NCBI GenBank assembly: GCA_019843655.1
Contig: JACDQD010000006.1
Span: 9,106,034 to 9,170,033 of the forward strand
DNA: 64,000 bases
From: Lethocerus indicus
Taxonomy: Eukaryota; Arthropoda; Insecta; Hemiptera; Belostomatidae
Direction: 5' to 3'
Under the pieces are notes generated by a model. That model had not been told where the DNA came from and did not search any database. It worked only from the letters and a program-made list of their open reading frames with translations. The position numbers were made by a program, and so were the translations under genes. Within the stretch, counting starts at the first letter, position 1. Each line of letters starts with the position of its first letter. This document shows positions 61,397-64,000 of this stretch, one piece after another.

Positions 61397-64000
61397 GCTT
61401 TTATAATCCAGGGTTTATCGGGAATATATTTTTGGAATACCTTGTTGATGATCTCCGAGGGTTTCGAATATGAGTTTGGTCGTTTCAGGCAGTAGCTTTG
61501 GGTTCTTGTAGGTGGAGCCTAAACCGGTACGGTAAAAGACCGAAAGAACGGTGGTATATATTTTTCTTCTGCAGTTTCCGGCAGAAGATTATTTCGATGG
61601 TAGTTGGTAGTCCAGATTAGGCGAATCTTTCCGGGTCTTGGAAAACCTGAGGCAAGTATTGGACGTTTGGTCCGTTTGTGATACGCAGCAAGAACAGTGC
61701 TTGATGGGAGGCTTCGTCCAAGCATATGTTCGTGCCTCACTAATGGTCTAAGGACAAATGAGGGACAGAAATATCGCATCTGTAGCTCGGAAACAGAATA
61801 TTGTGTGCCGCGGCCGTAAATATTCCCTGTATCGTCTCATTTTAAACTAAGTACCTTTGGCGCTTTTTACGAAAAAAAAGGCGAAATGTTCGAGTGGTGA
61901 AAAGGAAGAGGAGTGGAGAGGGCGGGGGGAGTTAAGTCACGGGGGTTGGTTGGGAACCGAGGACAATGGTTGGAGCGGACCCATTGTTTCGAGCCCGGGC
62001 ACAGATTTCTGCCCGGCTCCTGGCTCCCTTCTTCGCAATTACTCCGAGGCCCCCCTTAAGGCTCTATTACAGTCTGTAGGCCAGGCACGGGGGGCGGCGG
62101 GGGGCGGGGGCGGCCGCCTCTCAACAGCCCTCAAAACTCAACCCCCCGACGCGGACTCGCTCCAGAAATCCCTGCGACAGCTCCACTTCCGCCGTTAAAC
62201 ATTCCCCCATTGTGCGACCGCCCGCCGGGATTTAACGCGCCCGAACTCCCCCCTTTGCCCCGACACTAATGTTATTAAATACTTTACCCCGCCTCCGTCG
62301 TAATTCGGGTTTGGGGGCCGAAGCAAATTATATGGCGACGAATTATCAACTTACCTGTTTTTAAAGCTGCCGCTAAGGTAATATTTCAGGGCCGGTAACA
62401 TTTACCGCCGGGCCAAAGTGGTAACGCCGTTTGAAATTTTAAACATTCCGCCTTTGTTGTCTAAAGAGGGGCTTGTAATTAATGTAGATTTTCGGCTTGT
62501 TACTTTGAACACGCCAAAATTTGAACTGAAATACTTTCATTTTTCGAACACCACAGAATCCTCGTCCTCCTAGTAAGTTTCATTCCAGTAATAACTGTAA
62601 TAATTTTTCACTTCTAAATCATGACACTTTTTTGATGATAATGTGTATTTCATCGAATTTCCATAATTTTGAGATTCGAGGGTTTGGGCTCAAACAATTG
62701 TAGCATAATACGCAGAGACTATTAGCAGGAGGGCGGTGGGCGAGCGATGGCCCCCCCATTTGGGGATGTCCCCCCCACGCCCCCATTCGATAGAGAGCGG
62801 CCTTTTCTTGCATTCCTCCAGTGAAATTGCTTTGCATATAAATGCCCGACAATTTTATTCCCCGTCCCGGTGTCCGATTCGTTTTTGAAAAATAAGAAGG
62901 AAGAGATATTGTTCATTGGGTATAGGGGGGGGGCCTCCGACTCCTCCAGGACTAAAGAATGAATAAGTGGCGCCCCAGTTAGAATCCGCCGGGGAGTTAT
63001 TCAGATTTATAGGAAATAATAGTGTTTCCCCCGCCCGCCACAGCTCCCTCTTGCGGCCGTTCTCTTCGCTCTCCTTTGTTCGGAAAGGAGATATCCTTCC
63101 CAGAACGTTATTCACATTGTCGTTGTAAAATTTTTCAAGAACAAATTAGCGCTCAATGTAAGAATATAGTAACAAATTCGAGCAATACACTTCTGTCAAA
63201 TTTTCCCCCAAGTCTTTACAGAAGAAAATGGTAAAAACAATATGATGCAAATGATGAGGACGGAACGCCAGCCCGTGAATGTTTAAAACTCTAAGAATTC
63301 CTGCTTGTGAATTTAGTTTGGGTTTTTTCTCAGACTTCACGGCAGACTAGAGTAGCACTTGAATCATTAACTACGGAACAATTGCACACCAACCTAGAAT
63401 AATCGATTTGTAGGTTCATTAACTACTATATAATGTGTCCTAATATTAACGAAACGTTAATAAAAGATTCTGAAAAGACATAACACATATGATATTGATT
63501 TTTATGTGTTTTGTTATATAGCTATTCTATTTGGTTTAATATCACCGGAAAAAATAAATTACACCAATAGATTATTATATTATGTTTTAATACATCTTCA
63601 ATAACGTTATGAATAACACCTGTATTGTTAACTGATTCGCTCAGCATATTGGTACTAATCCACCGGGGAGGATCGTCCCATTTTTACAATGGCCCCGCAA
63701 ACAGGGAACACCTCGAATTAGTTAGTGGTTTAATTATACTAAAATGAGCGTTAGCGTAATGAATATCTCCATCGTTCCCGGTTTCATTATCTTAATGGGG
63801 AGCCGTCAGTCATTCGTTTGTTGTCGATGGGGACGGGGCTGCGGGTGTCGCTATTTTTATTCGGCGGCTTCACTCTGAAACGCCGCCCCAGAACATAATG
63901 GCCCAAGCCGATAATTGACTGTTTGGAGGGGTTGCCTCACGATCGGATGTCTTAGCCTTCCATTGTTCGAAAGCGGAGAATATCGATACCGCGAGGGGAC
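61397..64000. other. Non-coding stretch with a strong CpG-rich block
   Basis: A GC-rich, CG-dense block lies at about 61800-62420. It includes GGGGCGGCGGGGGGCGGGGG near 62090 and a CGGCCGCC word. It is open for 113 codons on the plus strand without a recognisable domain. Further GC-rich patches lie at 62720-63080, with G and C runs of 6-9, and 63780-63930. AT-rich DNA occupies 63130-63660. The composition of the 61.9-62.4 kb block fits an unmethylated promoter or enhancer, but no transcription start can be defended. Confidence 0.55.

Overview
The window looks like nuclear DNA from an invertebrate, most plausibly an arthropod or another animal without strong CpG methylation loss. This is inference. 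The evidence is that AT-rich stretches alternate every 1-2 kb with GC-rich blocks full of CG, CCGG and GGCCGG. Other signs are eukaryote-type microsatellites (AT, GT, CT, AC), no compact operon-like gene order, and no long reading frames. No species can be named from what is visible.

I found no protein-coding gene I can defend. The longest open frames are about 150-160 codons (57096-57581 minus, 48654-49133 plus, 30247-30723 minus). That is close to the chance maximum for 64 kb read in six frames, particularly inside GC-rich blocks where stop codons are scarce. None shows a domain, catalytic motif or family resemblance I recognise. No tRNA, rRNA, snRNA, known microRNA, CRISPR array or complete transposon was recognised. 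The window is best described as intergenic or deep intronic DNA.

Layout: 1-18.8 kb is non-coding patchwork with one large AT/GT microsatellite (3231-3320) and GC blocks near 3.5, 5.2, 6.8, 8.2, 10.3, 11.3, 12.2, 13.2, 15.3 and 17.3 kb. At 18.87-19.27 kb lies the most structured locus. It is a 47-bp near-perfect inverted repeat with a 26-base loop, followed within about 70 bases by a diverged tandem repeat (period 119 bp, with weaker spacing of about 60-65 bp). From 19.3 to 38.5 kb there is more patchwork, with poly-G/poly-C runs. At 38.6-38.75, 51.11-51.15 and 52.76-52.80 kb there are CT/GA tracts beside GC-rich DNA. From 39 to 64 kb there are further (AT)n tracts and strong GC blocks at 46.6-47.05, 48.7-49.1, 51.8-52.1 and 61.9-62.4 kb.

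Two places 36.6 kb apart (12.83 and 49.46 kb, same orientation) share an exact 22-base word on the minus strand. It sits in a CTGAnGA / short helix / GAAAC layout that recalls a hammerhead ribozyme core. This is probably the remnant of a dispersed repeat. The GC-rich blocks could be cis-regulatory elements of a distant gene, but that needs comparative or chromatin data.
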